64,000 nucleotides of DNA from Novosphingobium sp. (GTDB lineage: Bacteria > Pseudomonadota > Alphaproteobacteria > Sphingomonadales > Sphingomonadaceae), in assembly GCF_039595395.1 (NCBI RefSeq), contig NZ_JBCNLP010000001.1:3100001-3164000 (forward strand), read 5' to 3'. How positions within the stretch are numbered: position 1 is the first letter of the stretch; the number at the start of each line of letters is the position of its first letter. The notes beneath the pieces were generated by a model, which ran no database searches, was not told where the DNA came from, and worked only from the letters and a program-made list of their open reading frames with translations. Position numbers and translations under genes: made by a program. This document shows, piece after piece, positions 1-9,390 of this stretch.

Positions 1-351
1 GCGTTGATGTTCGCAAACGGCACGAACTTTGGTCTTATCCGGCACAGCCGTGATTTATGGGCTAAGTGATTCGCTCATTTTGGGACACAAAATTACCCAT
101 CGACTATGTCACTAGGGTGTTTGACCACCTGTCATCTGCCCGAACTGCCCTATTTTTCTAAAATAGTAGCTCACAGATCCGTGTGCCGTTGCATGATGCC
201 TGCTCCGCGCGTAATTTGCCGGCAGAGCCATCCGGACAACGAGGTGGCTGGGAGCAATCCCGAGATAAACGCACCGCAGGCGGATGACACAGACCGAAAC
301 CAGGCGGTCAGTGGGTGTGATGTAACTGGGTGCAAGCGGGGAGTATTCGCA
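1..351. other. Window start, no gene supported
   Basis: No convincing coding sequence lies here. An open frame runs in from 106 toward the AraC gene, but its first 80 or so residues have no family character and the ribosome binding site sits just before 352. A TGGGACAC-containing stretch at 81-98 resembles one at 10519-10535 (14 of 17 bases match); its meaning is unknown. Confidence 0.4.
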
Positions 352-1308
352 ATGGCTTTGGGCGCAGGCACTTTTACAAATGAATCGTCCTGCTTCTCGC
401 ATTGGCGCGATGCCGTATGCGACGCAGTTGTTGATCTGGACTGTGCGCGCCCGAAATCTGGCGCTTTTCACGGTAAGATCCTGTCTCAGCCCATGCGCGA
501 TCTGCGCATGATCAAGATCGCTGCCACACCGCACCAGGTGACGCGCGATCGCCACCGCGCATCCAGGGCTGTCGAAGAGTTCGTTCTTCTCAGTCAGATC
601 GTCTCGGGCAGTTCGGTCTTGGTGCAGGATGGACGAGAGGCCCATTTGCAGCCCGGCGACTTCGCCATCTACGACACCACCACGCCCTATCAAATGGTCC
701 TGGACAAGCCTTTTGAAATGAATGTGATGCGCATCGAGCGGGATCATTTCGCCCGGCAGGTCGGTGCCATCAACGAGCTCACTGCTCTGGCCGTATCGGG
801 TAAGAGCGGGACGGGCCGTATTGCCTCGCTGTTGATCGAGGAAACGATTTCGCAGCTCCCGACCATCGGGGACGGTGGCGTGCGTCAGGTCAGCGATACG
901 ATGCTCTCCTTAATCGCTGCCGCGCTGGCTGAAGCAGCAGGGGAGCGTCCGGCCGACCGGATGAGTGAGCCGCGCCACCTGCTCGTGCAGCGCGTCATCC
1001 GCCTGGTCGAGGATGAGTTGGGCAATGATGAGCTGAACTGTGACTATGTGGCGCGCCGTCTGGGCATCTCGGACCGGTACCTGCGGAAGATATTTTCAGA
1101 ACGCGGCTCCAGCCTGTCGGAAACCATCTGGGAACGCCGCCTCATCGAGGCGCAGCGCCAGTTGGGGCAGCGCGTTGCGGTGCAGAAATCGGTGACGTCG
1201 ATCGCCTACGAATGCGGCTTCAAGGATTCGGCACATTTCAGCCGTGCCTTCCGGTCGCGCTTCGGCATTAGCCCTCGTGATTTCAGAAACCAGCGCGCCG
1301 ACAGCTAA
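352..1308 (+). CDS. AraC family transcriptional regulator
   Basis: DNA-binding regulator of about 318 residues. The N-terminal half resembles the AraC-binding-like sensor domain seen in regulators of aromatic and alkane catabolism, with the stretches VLVQDGREAHLQPGDFAIYD and TTTPYQMVLDKPFEMNVMRI. The last 100 residues form the double helix-turn-helix, including LGISDRYLRKIFSERG and the closing signature YECGFKDSAHFSRAFRSRFG. I chose the ATG at 352 because GGGGAG lies about 10 nt upstream; the frame is open further up without homology. It sits next to, and convergent with, the hydroxy-acid dehydrogenase operon, so a role in sensing a substrate of that block is plausible but not shown. No operator for it was recognised. 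Confidence 0.85.
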   Translation: MALGAGTFTNESSCFSHWRDAVCDAVVDLDCARPKSGAFHGKILSQPMRDLRMIKIAATPHQVTRDRHRASRAVEEFVLLSQIVSGSSVLVQDGREAHLQPGDFAIYDTTTPYQMVLDKPFEMNVMRIERDHFARQVGAINELTALAVSGKSGTGRIASLLIEETISQLPTIGDGGVRQVSDTMLSLIAAALAEAAGERPADRMSEPRHLLVQRVIRLVEDELGNDELNCDYVARRLGISDRYLRKIFSERGSSLSETIWERRLIEAQRQLGQRVAVQKSVTSIAYECGFKDSAHFSRAFRSRFGISPRDFRNQRADS

Positions 1309-1328
1309 GCCGTCGGCGCGCAATGGTG

Positions 1329-2453
1329 TCATGGCTGGACGAGGTAGCTTCCATCCAGCTGCTTTGCATCCGGGCAACCCGTAAGCGCCAATGTGTTGTC
1401 GATCTGTGCGCGCAATAGCGCCAAAACCTCATCTACACCCTGCGCCCCGCGTGCGCCCAAACCATAGAGCAAGGGCCGCCCGACCATCGCGCCCACTGCT
1501 CCGGCCGCCAGTGCCTTGACCACGTCGGAACCGTGCCGGATGCCACTATCCACCATCATGGGCAGTGAGCAGGCTTGTCGCATGGCGTGCAACTGGTCGA
1601 TCGGAGCCGGAACATCTTCTAACTGTCGCCCGCCATGGTTGGAGATGATAATGCCATCGACGCCAAGCTTCGCGCAGTGCGTTGCATCGTCGGCGTCTAG
1701 GATCCCTTTCACAAGCAGCTTGCCCTTCCAGGTGTCTCGCAGCACCGACAAGGCATTCCAATCGAAACTGGCATCCATCTGCCGGCCCATCAGGGCCGCC
1801 TGCGCCTCGACATCGCCCGCCCCTGCCGCGAAATGGGCAAGCTGGGGAAATCCGCGCAGCACCTGGCGCAGCGCCCAAATTGGGTGCGTTGCCCCGTCCC
1901 ACATGATGCCCGGCGTGTAGTGAAAGGGCACGCCAAACCCGGTGCGCTTGTCGCGGACACGCTCGCCATTCACGGCCACATCGACGGTCAGCACGAGAGT
2001 GGTACAGCCCGCCGCTGCAGCGCGGCGGACAAGATCCTCGGCCAACTTGCGCTGGACGACGTAGAGCTGGAACCACAGTTCGCCCGATGAGGCAGCAGCC
2101 ACTTCCTCGACAGTGCTGGTGGCTGCGGTCGATAGGCAGAAAGGTATGCCCGCCTTCTGTGCCGCCTTGGCCAGGATAATGTCGCCCTGAGGCCGGACGA
2201 CTCCAGTCAGGCCGATCGGTGCGACTGCCATGGGGCTGGACCATTCCCGGCCAAATGGGGCGACCCTCTGGTCACGCGTACTGACATCGACGAGACGGCG
2301 CGGGTTCAGCAGGCGCGAGGTATAGGCCTCCCGGTTCCGGGCCAGTCCGCGCTCCGAACCGGCACCGCCTTCGACATAGTCGCAGACCATCTTGGGCAGG
2401 TGGCGCTGGGCCACCTGCCGATAGTCATCGAGCGTGGGGAGCGGCTTGCTCAT
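1329..2453 (-). CDS. FMN-dependent alpha-hydroxy-acid dehydrogenase (mandelate/lactate dehydrogenase family)
   Basis: Predicted flavoenzyme oxidising a 2-hydroxy acid to the 2-keto acid. Family landmarks are clear: CDYVEGGAGSE near the N terminus (active-site Tyr), PIGLTGVVRPQGD, LWFQLYV, LTVDVAVNGERVRD and SNHGGRQLED, which carries the catalytic His and substrate-binding Arg, followed by VDSGIRHGSDVVKALAAGA for FMN phosphate. At about 374 residues it matches (S)-mandelate dehydrogenase and lactate dehydrogenase length. The ATG at 2453 starts one base after the TGA of the ThDP enzyme gene, so the two are surely co-transcribed. Next to a benzoylformate-decarboxylase-like enzyme and an aldehyde dehydrogenase it fits an MdlB-like step, but the exact substrate is inferred. 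Confidence 0.88.
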   Translation of the reverse strand: MSKPLPTLDDYRQVAQRHLPKMVCDYVEGGAGSERGLARNREAYTSRLLNPRRLVDVSTRDQRVAPFGREWSSPMAVAPIGLTGVVRPQGDIILAKAAQKAGIPFCLSTAATSTVEEVAAASSGELWFQLYVVQRKLAEDLVRRAAAAGCTTLVLTVDVAVNGERVRDKRTGFGVPFHYTPGIMWDGATHPIWALRQVLRGFPQLAHFAAGAGDVEAQAALMGRQMDASFDWNALSVLRDTWKGKLLVKGILDADDATHCAKLGVDGIIISNHGGRQLEDVPAPIDQLHAMRQACSLPMMVDSGIRHGSDVVKALAAGAVGAMVGRPLLYGLGARGAQGVDEVLALLRAQIDNTLALTGCPDAKQLDGSYLVQP

Positions 2454-2454
2454 A

Positions 2455-4167
2455 TCAATGGTGATCCAGCCAGACATCGAGAACCGCGCAGCGCTTCTCT
2501 TCGCGAACCACCTTCAGGGCTTCGGCGATGATCTGGTCGATATCCTCGGGGTTCGTGATCTGCTTACCCCAGGCATTGCCCGCCGCCTTGGCGATGCCGA
2601 CATAGTCGGGCGCCGGGTCGAAGGAGGTGTCGAGCGTGTCGGCATGGGCTGCATAGCCATCGGGATGGACGGCGAGAGTCGAGAGCTTGGGCGACTTCCA
2701 ACCGCGATTATTGAAGATGATCTGGAGGAAGGGTGCCTCATAGCGGCGTGCCATCCAGTGTACCGAGCTGGGCACGGTGAACATGAATGAACCATCGCCG
2801 GTCAGAGCCACGACCGTCGCCTCGGGCTTGGCCAGCTTAACCCCGATGGCTGCGCCACCGTTCCAACCCAGGGAGCCACCGCCGCTGGTGAATATCTGGG
2901 CGGGTTCCTGCAGATCGAGATGGTTGAAAACCGTGTGGTAATTCGAGATCGCCTCGTTGACGAAAACCATGGATTCGTCCTGCGCAGCGCGAAGGCGCGA
3001 GACGAAATATTCAGGGGTGATCTTGCCAGTGGGGACGGCCTCGAGCCGGCCAAGGGACTCGTCGCGGGCGGCATGGCGCGCACTATAATGCTGCGTCCTC
3101 TCGGCAACCAGAGCTGCGTCGATGGCCTTGCCATCCAGCCACTGGTTGAGTTGCGCAAGAGCGGTGGCAGCGTCCGCGCGGCAGACGGCCTGCGCATCGA
3201 TGCGCCACAACGGCATCTGTTCCTTGAGCGGATCGATGTCGATGTGGAAGATCTGGGCACCCTGCGCAGGCTTCGAGATCGTGGGAATCCACGGCACATC
3301 GCTGTCGATCACCAGCACCACATCGGCAGCACCCAGATCCTCATTCTGATATGGCTGGTTCCACTGGTTGCCCAGGTAGAGGTCGTCACCATGCGGATAG
3401 TTCATCCAATTGGGGACCGATTCCAGCAGGCCGATGCCAAGGCGCTGGCACAGCTGGACCAGCGGCGCGACCGCTTGCGGATTGCGCCCCACAAAAGAGG
3501 TGACGATCAGCGGGCGCTTGGCCGTCAACAGCGCATTGCCAATCGCCTCAAGCGACGCCACGCCCAGCGCTGCAGGCTCAATGGCGCGCCAGCGTGCCGC
3601 CTCGTCGGGCGTGGGTGCGACCTCCTCTTCCATCACCTCACGGGCGCCCATCAGATAGGTCGGGCCCTTGGGGTCGGAGTTCGCGAATTGCAGCGCGCGG
3701 TGCACCAGTTCCTTGACGTTCTTGCCCGTGCGCAGCTCGTTGTCATAGCGCATGTAGCCGCGCACCAAGCCGCGCTGGTCATGGACATCCTGAATCCACT
3801 GGATGAATTCGTTTCGGCTACCCTTCAGTTCGCCATGCTGAGTGTATGGCGAGGCGCCCGCGAAAATCAGCATGGGCGCGCGGCCCTTGGCGGCATTGTG
3901 CACCGCGCCGGCAAGGGCCTGGGTTCCGCATTCGACATGGACGACCACCGCCTGAGCAATCCCGCTGGCCTGCCAGTATCCGTGAGCTGCGCTCATACCC
4001 ACCATTTCATTGGGGCACGTCACAACCTCTGGGATCTTACGCCCAGCAGCTCGGGCCTCCGCGATGGCTTCGACCAAAGCGGGATGGTCGCTGCCCAGAT
4101 TGGCGAAGATGTAGGAGATATCGTGCTCGATCAGGGCGTCGAGAAAAGCGCTCGAGGTCGTGTACAT
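2455..4167 (-). CDS. Thiamine-diphosphate-dependent decarboxylase (benzoylformate decarboxylase / acetolactate synthase superfamily)
   Basis: Probable ThDP 2-keto-acid decarboxylase, 570 residues. The cofactor motif is GDGSFMFTVPSSVHWMARRY followed by FNNRGW. In the N-terminal domain Ser26 (FANLGSDHP), Glu54 (CPNEMVG) and His77 (VVHVECG) line up in order and spacing with Ser26, Glu47 and His70 of Pseudomonas benzoylformate decarboxylase. The region corresponding to that enzyme's second active-site His (His281) shows no histidine, and the protein is about 40 residues longer, so it is not a textbook MdlC. It lies between marR (30 nt upstream) and the hydroxy-acid dehydrogenase (1 nt downstream) in one minus-strand operon. 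GAGGAT precedes the ATG. Substrate is inferred from context only. Confidence 0.85.
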   Translation of the reverse strand: MYTTSSAFLDALIEHDISYIFANLGSDHPALVEAIAEARAAGRKIPEVVTCPNEMVGMSAAHGYWQASGIAQAVVVHVECGTQALAGAVHNAAKGRAPMLIFAGASPYTQHGELKGSRNEFIQWIQDVHDQRGLVRGYMRYDNELRTGKNVKELVHRALQFANSDPKGPTYLMGAREVMEEEVAPTPDEAARWRAIEPAALGVASLEAIGNALLTAKRPLIVTSFVGRNPQAVAPLVQLCQRLGIGLLESVPNWMNYPHGDDLYLGNQWNQPYQNEDLGAADVVLVIDSDVPWIPTISKPAQGAQIFHIDIDPLKEQMPLWRIDAQAVCRADAATALAQLNQWLDGKAIDAALVAERTQHYSARHAARDESLGRLEAVPTGKITPEYFVSRLRAAQDESMVFVNEAISNYHTVFNHLDLQEPAQIFTSGGGSLGWNGGAAIGVKLAKPEATVVALTGDGSFMFTVPSSVHWMARRYEAPFLQIIFNNRGWKSPKLSTLAVHPDGYAAHADTLDTSFDPAPDYVGIAKAAGNAWGKQITNPEDIDQIIAEALKVVREEKRCAVLDVWLDHH

Positions 4168-4197
4168 GGATCTATCCTCAAAAAATGGGAATGACGC

Positions 4198-4659
4198 TCA
4201 GGCAAAGCCTGAAATGATGGTCTGGAGTGTTCTGAGAAACTGTTGCTTGTCGTCGCCCGCCAGCGCGTCCAATGCCGCGTCGTGGGCCTGGGCGCAGGCA
4301 CGCAGCTCGTCGAGATGACGAACGCCAGCAGCGGTCAGATAGACTTTCCGTCCGCGACCATCACCTGGGTCAGGCCTGCGCGTGACGAGGCCATGTTTCT
4401 GGAAGCCCTGAAGAATCGGGGTGATGGTGGCCTTGTCGCGCCCAACCTCCCGGCTCAGCTCGATCTGCGAAATGCCGGGGCGATCCGCGATGAATTGAAG
4501 GATGGCATAGTGCCCTGGTTTCAGACCCTTCTGGCCAGCTAGGCGGGCAAACGCCGAGAACGACATGTCCTGCGCCCGCGCCAACAGAAAGGCGATGTTC
4601 GCCGAGAATGCCTCGGCTTTTGGCACGGGGTCAAATCTCGTTGATGGGTCTATGTCCAT
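4198..4659 (-). CDS. MarR family transcriptional regulator
   Basis: Winged-helix repressor of 153 residues. The central part has the MarR fold signature: KPGHYAILQFIADRPGISQI, then SREVGRDKATITPILQGF (recognition helix) and the wing TRRPDPGDGRGRKVYLTAAG. Such proteins usually bind an aromatic or phenolic ligand and leave a palindromic operator. A 20-bp dyad at 4689-4708, 30 bp before its ATG, recurs before the aldehyde dehydrogenase and the MFS gene, so autoregulation and control of the whole block are likely. It is the first gene of the operon with the ThDP decarboxylase and the FMN dehydrogenase. Confidence 0.9.
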   Translation of the reverse strand: MDIDPSTRFDPVPKAEAFSANIAFLLARAQDMSFSAFARLAGQKGLKPGHYAILQFIADRPGISQIELSREVGRDKATITPILQGFQKHGLVTRRPDPGDGRGRKVYLTAAGVRHLDELRACAQAHDAALDALAGDDKQQFLRTLQTIISGFA

Positions 4660-4688
4660 TGTGTCGCTCTCTTCCCTCTCTCACCGGG

Positions 4689-4708
4689 ATAGTTAGGCAT
4701 CAAACTAT
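4689..4708. promoter_or_regulatory. Putative MarR operator 1
   Basis: ATAGTTAGGCATCAAACTAT, with half-sites ATAGTT and AACTAT, 30 bp upstream of the marR start. The right half CAAACTAT is identical to that of operator 2. Confidence 0.7.
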
Positions 4709-4919
4709 TTTCAAGCGAAAATTGCTGAGCCGCCAGAACCCACAAAACCGGCAGGTGGATGAACTTTAGAAACGCAACTCACCTGACCACGGCCAGTAAG
4801 GTCAAACTTTGAGACGGAATTGGTCCGAATCATTCCCCATCAGTGAGATCCGCTGCCCCTGCCCTACCTGAACCACGTCTCGTCTCACTCGGCCCCAAGA
4901 TGCCCTGAGGTCCTTGATT

Positions 4920-4939
4920 ATAGTTTGATAACAAACTAT
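4920..4939. promoter_or_regulatory. Putative MarR operator 2
   Basis: ATAGTTTGATAACAAACTAT is a perfect inverted repeat: 8-bp arms around ATAA. It lies 121 bp upstream of the aldehyde dehydrogenase start. Confidence 0.75.
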
Positions 4940-5060
4940 CAAATGCCCATAGCTTGACCCGGGCGTGCGCCTGAAAGTGAAAGCGAGCCCGAGCATATGC
5001 CGGCAGCAGCAGACACTCGCAGCGGGATTGCTATCGCCATAGACGGAAGAGGATCATTCG

Positions 5061-6527
5061 ATGAGCGACGCTAGGTCTTACAATTTCGAAGCGCAGTACA
5101 TTGCCGGCACCTGGCGGGCGGGCACTGGCGAAACCACCGCAACAGACCTGAACCCTTATACCGGCGAGACCTTGCTGACCTTGAAGTCGGCATCAATCGC
5201 CGACGTGGATGCCGCATATCGCGCTGCGGAGGCTGCACAGGTTGCATGGGCCGAAACTTCACCGGCAGCGCGTGCCGACCTGTTCCGGCGGGTTGCGGAC
5301 ATCTTGCGAGCCCGGCGAGAGGAAATCGTCGAATGGTTGATCAAGGAGGCTGGTTCAGCCCGGCTCAAGGCCCAGATCGAATGGCAGGCCGTCCTCAATG
5401 GCGTTATTGAGGCCGCCTCGATCCCCTACCGTATGCATGGCCAAATCCTGCCGATCGATACACCTGATACCGAAAGCCGCGTCTATCGTCGTCCTATCGG
5501 TGTGGTCGGCGTCATCAGTCCTTGGAATTTCCCGTTCCATCTGTCGCATCGCTCGATCGCCCCGGCCCTGGCGACAGGCAATGCCGTCGTGGTGAAGCCG
5601 GCAGAAGATACCCCTGTGACGGGCGGCCTGCTGATCGCACGGATCTATGAGGAGGCTGGCCTGCCTGCCGGGCTGCTCAATGTGGTCACGGGCGATTCGC
5701 GGACGATCGGCGATAGCTTCTGCACGCATGACGCGCCGCGCTTCCTCTCCTTCACCGGCTCTACCGGTGTTGGACGCCGGATCGGGCGCCTGGCCATCGA
5801 AGCCCCGGTGATCAAGCGCACAGCGCTGGAGTTGGGCGGCAACAACCCGCTTGTCGTGCTAGCGGACGCCGATCTCGAGCAGGCCGCCCAGGCTGCGGCC
5901 TTTGGCCGTTTCCTGCATCAGGGACAAATCTGCATGAGCACGAATCGAATCATCGTCGATGCCAGTGTGTATGATGAGTTCCTCACTCTGTTCGTCGACT
6001 ATGCCGGGCGCCTGCAGCATGGTGATCCTGCCGATGCTAACACGCTCGTCGGCCCTGCGCTCAATGCCAAGCAGTTGAAGGCGAATTTGGAGCACCTCGC
6101 CGATGCCAAATCGCGGCTTCGCCAGGTGCTGGGCGGCGATCCGGTGGGATCGGTCGTGCCGCCACACATCTTTGCCGATGTCGATAATGACGACCCGCTG
6201 GCCCAGACCGAGATGTTCGCGCCGATCGCCTTCGTGATCAAAGCGCGTGATGACGCCCACGCCCTGGAACTGGCCAATGGCACAGAGGCAGGACTGTCGA
6301 GCGCGGTCTTCTCACAGGACGAGGCCAGAGCGCTGCGTTTCGCACGCGGCATCGATGCCGGGATGACCCATATCAACGACATGACCGTCGCCGACGTACC
6401 CTTCAACCCGTTCGGCGGTGAGAAGAACAGCGGCCTTGGTCGCTTTGGTGGAAGCTGGATCGTCGATGAGCTGACCACGACACATTGGATCACCGTCCGG
6501 CGCGGAAAAATCAGCTATATTCATTAA
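5061..6527 (+). CDS. NAD(P)-dependent aldehyde dehydrogenase (benzaldehyde/vanillin dehydrogenase-like)
   Basis: Oxidises an aldehyde to the acid, 488 residues, typical length. Seen motifs: GVISPWNFPFHLSHRSIAPA (cofactor binding), KPAEDTPVTGG, FTGSTGVGRRIG, the general base Glu in LELGGNNPLVVL and the catalytic Cys in GQICMSTNR. The GQICMSTNR form is common in aromatic aldehyde dehydrogenases such as vanillin and benzaldehyde dehydrogenases. AGAGGATCATTCG before the ATG is a good ribosome binding site. It is divergent from the marR operon and has the best-formed copy of the shared operator upstream. In the scheme it would remove the aldehyde made by the ThDP decarboxylase. A strong hairpin follows the stop. 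Confidence 0.9.
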   Translation: MSDARSYNFEAQYIAGTWRAGTGETTATDLNPYTGETLLTLKSASIADVDAAYRAAEAAQVAWAETSPAARADLFRRVADILRARREEIVEWLIKEAGSARLKAQIEWQAVLNGVIEAASIPYRMHGQILPIDTPDTESRVYRRPIGVVGVISPWNFPFHLSHRSIAPALATGNAVVVKPAEDTPVTGGLLIARIYEEAGLPAGLLNVVTGDSRTIGDSFCTHDAPRFLSFTGSTGVGRRIGRLAIEAPVIKRTALELGGNNPLVVLADADLEQAAQAAAFGRFLHQGQICMSTNRIIVDASVYDEFLTLFVDYAGRLQHGDPADANTLVGPALNAKQLKANLEHLADAKSRLRQVLGGDPVGSVVPPHIFADVDNDDPLAQTEMFAPIAFVIKARDDAHALELANGTEAGLSSAVFSQDEARALRFARGIDAGMTHINDMTVADVPFNPFGGEKNSGLGRFGGSWIVDELTTTHWITVRRGKISYIH

Positions 6528-6541
6528 TATCTGCACCTCTT

Positions 6542-6578
6542 GGCCGCCGCCTCAATCCTAGAGATCGAGGTGGCGGCC
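6542..6578 (+). terminator. Hairpin after aldehyde dehydrogenase
   Basis: GGCCGCCGCCTC and GAGGTGGCGGCC form a 12-bp stem with one mismatch and a 13-nt loop, 14 nt after the stop. There is no U-run, so it may be a weak terminator or an mRNA stabiliser. Confidence 0.5.
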
Positions 6579-6724
6579 GGAGAAATCGCGACCTTTCCGA
6601 CCAACCCGCACTGTTCCTCTTCAGACAGAAGATAGGTTCGCTACAAGCAATCGGCACTGTCTTCCCTTTGTCATGATCCGCTCTGCTTCGAGCCAAAGCG
6701 CTTCGGAGCACAATGGGGGGAACC

Positions 6725-9163
6725 ATGAGAAAATCTTCAGCTTCAAAATATTCGGTATTTTGGGTTCTGTGCGCCCTGTCTGCCCAGGCGCATGCGCAGG
6801 ATGCGGTGACCGGCGCGACGCCCAAGGCGCAGGATGCAGTCGGCGAGATCGTGGTGACCGCGCAGCATCGCACGGAAAACATCCAGAAGGTTCCGATCGC
6901 CATAACCGCCTTCAGCGGCGAGGCCCTGCAGCAGCATGGTCTGGGCAAGATCAGCGAAGTGGCTGCTTTCACCCCGAACGTGGAAATCAAGACCAGCGCC
7001 GCCTTCGCCGGCTCCTCACAGATTTTGGCCGCCTCCATCCGAGGTATCGGCCAGAACGATTTCTCATTCAATCTGGAGCCGGGCGTCGGTGTCTACATCG
7101 ATGGCGTCTATTTCGCCCGCTCACTCGGCGCAGTGGTCGATCTGCTCGATCTCCAGCAGATGGAAGTGCTCAAGGGGCCGCAAGGCACTCTGTTTGGGCG
7201 CAATACGATCGGCGGCGCCCTCAACATCACCACGCGCCAGCCCGACAAGCAATTCCGCTATGCTTTTGACGCCACCATCGGCAGCTTCAGCCGCACCGAT
7301 GTGCGCGGCTCGGTGGATATTCCGCTGATCGAGGACAAGCTCCTCTCGCAGGTCTCTTTCTCGGTCAAGAAGCGCGACGGCTATCAGAAGCAGATCGCTT
7401 ATGCCGGGGCGGCAGGCACGGTCAACGATCTGGGCAACTATGTGACCGCCGGCAACCAGAGCGGCGGGAGCACGCGCGGCGATGAAAATCAGGTCAACAT
7501 TCGCGGCAAGCTCAAGTGGATCGCCTCTCCGTCCGTCAATGTGCTGATCGAGGGCGACTACACCAACGTCAACCAGGCCGCGCGACCCATCACCCTTATC
7601 AAGACCTTTGCGGGTGCAGCCGACAACACGCTGTTTTCGGCTTATAACGGCTGCCTCGCCGGGGCGGCGCCTGCTTTCCTGTGCAGCAAGCGCGCCACGG
7701 TCGGGACCAGCTTCTATGGGGCTACGAACCGTCTGTATATCAGCGACGCCTTTGTCACCGGCAACATCGACACGACCTATGCGCGTGGCAGCAATTACGA
7801 CAAGCTGAAGACCTGGGGCGGATCGGTCACGGTAGACTGGACCATCTCGTCTGACGCCGCAATCAAGTCGATCTCGGCTTATCGGGAACTGCACTCATCC
7901 TTCGGCAGCGAAAATGCCGGGGCGCCCTTTGGCGCCGCTGACGCCTCCTTCTCGATGAACCAGGCGCAGCTTTCCCAGGAGCTGCAGCTCATCAGCTCCG
8001 CCTTCGACAACCGCCTCAAAAGCGTGGCCGGTCTCTATTATTTCAACGAGACGGGCAACCAGACCGAAACGCCGGTGCTCGGCGAAGGGTTGATCCAGAT
8101 CTACGGCCAGAACTTCCTGCGCAACGACGCATATGCCGCCTTCGCGCATGAACATTTCGATGTGACCGAGAAGCTGGGCATCACCTTTGGCGCCCGGTAC
8201 ACAAACGAGCGCAAACGCTTCGAGGGCGAGCAAAAGGACCTCAATTCCTTCTTCCTGCGCTCGCGCGGGTATGATCCGAACCTGCCGTTGCCCGCCGCCG
8301 CCCGCGCGCTTTTGCCCGACCCCAACGACCCTACCCGGGTTTATCCCGTGGGCGTGCAGCATCAGAGCTTCTCCAACGCCTCGATCAAGGCTGGGCTGGA
8401 GTATAAGTTCACCCCGGCAGTGATGTCCTATTACTCCTTCTCGCAGGGGTTCAAGTCGGGTGGCTGGACTGCGCGCCTGACCGACGTCATCAGCCCGCCG
8501 AACGACATCTCGCAGCTCACCTTCAAGCCGGAGAAGGCAGCAACCCACGAGATCGGTCTGAAAAGCACGCTTTTCGATCGTAAGCTGCGCCTGAACCTGG
8601 CCGCGTTCTCGACGGACTATACAAACATCCAGGTGACCGAGTTCGTCGGCATCTCGCCGGTCATCAAAAACGCCGGTAAAGCGCTCATCCGTGGTATCGA
8701 GGCTGAAGCGCAGGGTCGCCTGGGCGAACTGTCGCTCAACGCCAGCCTTGGGTACATGGATGCCCATTACACTTACCTGGCACCCGGAGTGACCTATTCG
8801 GTCAAAAATGCGCTGGTCAACACGCCGAATTGGTCAGCAACCATGAGTGGGTCATGGCGCCATGAAGTGGCAGCAGGGCGGACAGTGTCAGCCAATCTCG
8901 ATTACACCTACAAGAGCAACAGCCACCCCGATGCAGAAAATTCCGTCTATCTTCAGTCCGGCAACGTCGGCCTGCTGAATGGCTCGGTGTCCTATGCCAC
9001 CAAGGCTGATCGTGTCGCGCTCACCTTCGGCGTCCAGAACATCACCGACAAGCGCTATGTGACCGGCGGCTTCGATCAATCGGGTGCAGGCGGGATCGGC
9101 TTCGTATCTGCAACCTACAGCGCCCCCCGCCAATGGTATTTGGCGCTGCGCATAAAGGGCTAA
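6725..9163 (+). CDS. TonB-dependent outer-membrane receptor
   Basis: Outer-membrane active importer of about 812 residues. It begins with a signal peptide (MRKSSASKYSVFWVLCALSA, cleavage after AHA), then the Sphingomonadales-type plug: EIVVTAQHRTENIQKVPIAI, IRGIGQNDF, GVYIDGVYFARSLGAVVD and LKGPQGTLFGRNTIGGALNI. The rest is beta-barrel ending ...SATYSAPRQWYLALRIKG. ATG at 6725 is preferred over the in-frame ATG at 6713 because GGGGGGAA sits just ahead of it. The gene lies between the aldehyde dehydrogenase and the KPR-family gene and probably imports the aromatic or hydroxy-acid substrate. No MarR operator was found in front of it; it might be read from the aldehyde dehydrogenase promoter through the hairpin. 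Confidence 0.92.
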   Translation: MRKSSASKYSVFWVLCALSAQAHAQDAVTGATPKAQDAVGEIVVTAQHRTENIQKVPIAITAFSGEALQQHGLGKISEVAAFTPNVEIKTSAAFAGSSQILAASIRGIGQNDFSFNLEPGVGVYIDGVYFARSLGAVVDLLDLQQMEVLKGPQGTLFGRNTIGGALNITTRQPDKQFRYAFDATIGSFSRTDVRGSVDIPLIEDKLLSQVSFSVKKRDGYQKQIAYAGAAGTVNDLGNYVTAGNQSGGSTRGDENQVNIRGKLKWIASPSVNVLIEGDYTNVNQAARPITLIKTFAGAADNTLFSAYNGCLAGAAPAFLCSKRATVGTSFYGATNRLYISDAFVTGNIDTTYARGSNYDKLKTWGGSVTVDWTISSDAAIKSISAYRELHSSFGSENAGAPFGAADASFSMNQAQLSQELQLISSAFDNRLKSVAGLYYFNETGNQTETPVLGEGLIQIYGQNFLRNDAYAAFAHEHFDVTEKLGITFGARYTNERKRFEGEQKDLNSFFLRSRGYDPNLPLPAAARALLPDPNDPTRVYPVGVQHQSFSNASIKAGLEYKFTPAVMSYYSFSQGFKSGGWTARLTDVISPPNDISQLTFKPEKAATHEIGLKSTLFDRKLRLNLAAFSTDYTNIQVTEFVGISPVIKNAGKALIRGIEAEAQGRLGELSLNASLGYMDAHYTYLAPGVTYSVKNALVNTPNWSATMSGSWRHEVAAGRTVSANLDYTYKSNSHPDAENSVYLQSGNVGLLNGSVSYATKADRVALTFGVQNITDKRYVTGGFDQSGAGGIGFVSATYSAPRQWYLALRIKG

Positions 9164-9206
9164 TCCCCGCACCGTAGGCCCTTTTCGGAAGACCACTTCG
9201 ACGCCT

Positions 9207-9246
9207 GGCCGTGTTGCTCTATCCACTGGGATGAAGCAACACGGCC
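9207..9246 (+). terminator. Terminator-like inverted repeat after TonB receptor gene
   Basis: Perfect 12-bp arms GGCCGTGTTGCT and AGCAACACGGCC with a 16-nt loop, 44 nt after the stop codon, followed by T-rich sequence TCGTTCGTTC. Confidence 0.6.
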
Positions 9247-9390
9247 TCGTTCGTTCACCAAGGAACACAAAAGCATCCTTGGGATGGCCGCAGCGCTGCG
9301 CAGCTCCCAGCTAGTGACGATGAGCCTGCCGACAGCTACATGCAGCGCACCGATTAGAGGCATCGATTGCTGGCAGTTCGGAGAAACCCT

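Larger units (their letters stand above)
4660..5060. promoter_or_regulatory. Divergent promoter region marR / aldehyde dehydrogenase
   Basis: A 401-bp gene-free interval with AT-rich patches, holding two copies of the putative MarR operator (listed separately). No credible ORF was seen. Confidence 0.7.

Noticed and set aside
2920..4194. Long plus-strand frame opposite the ThDP decarboxylase gene
   Set aside because: Antisense to a gene with clear catalytic motifs; its product has low-complexity Arg/Ala content and no family features.
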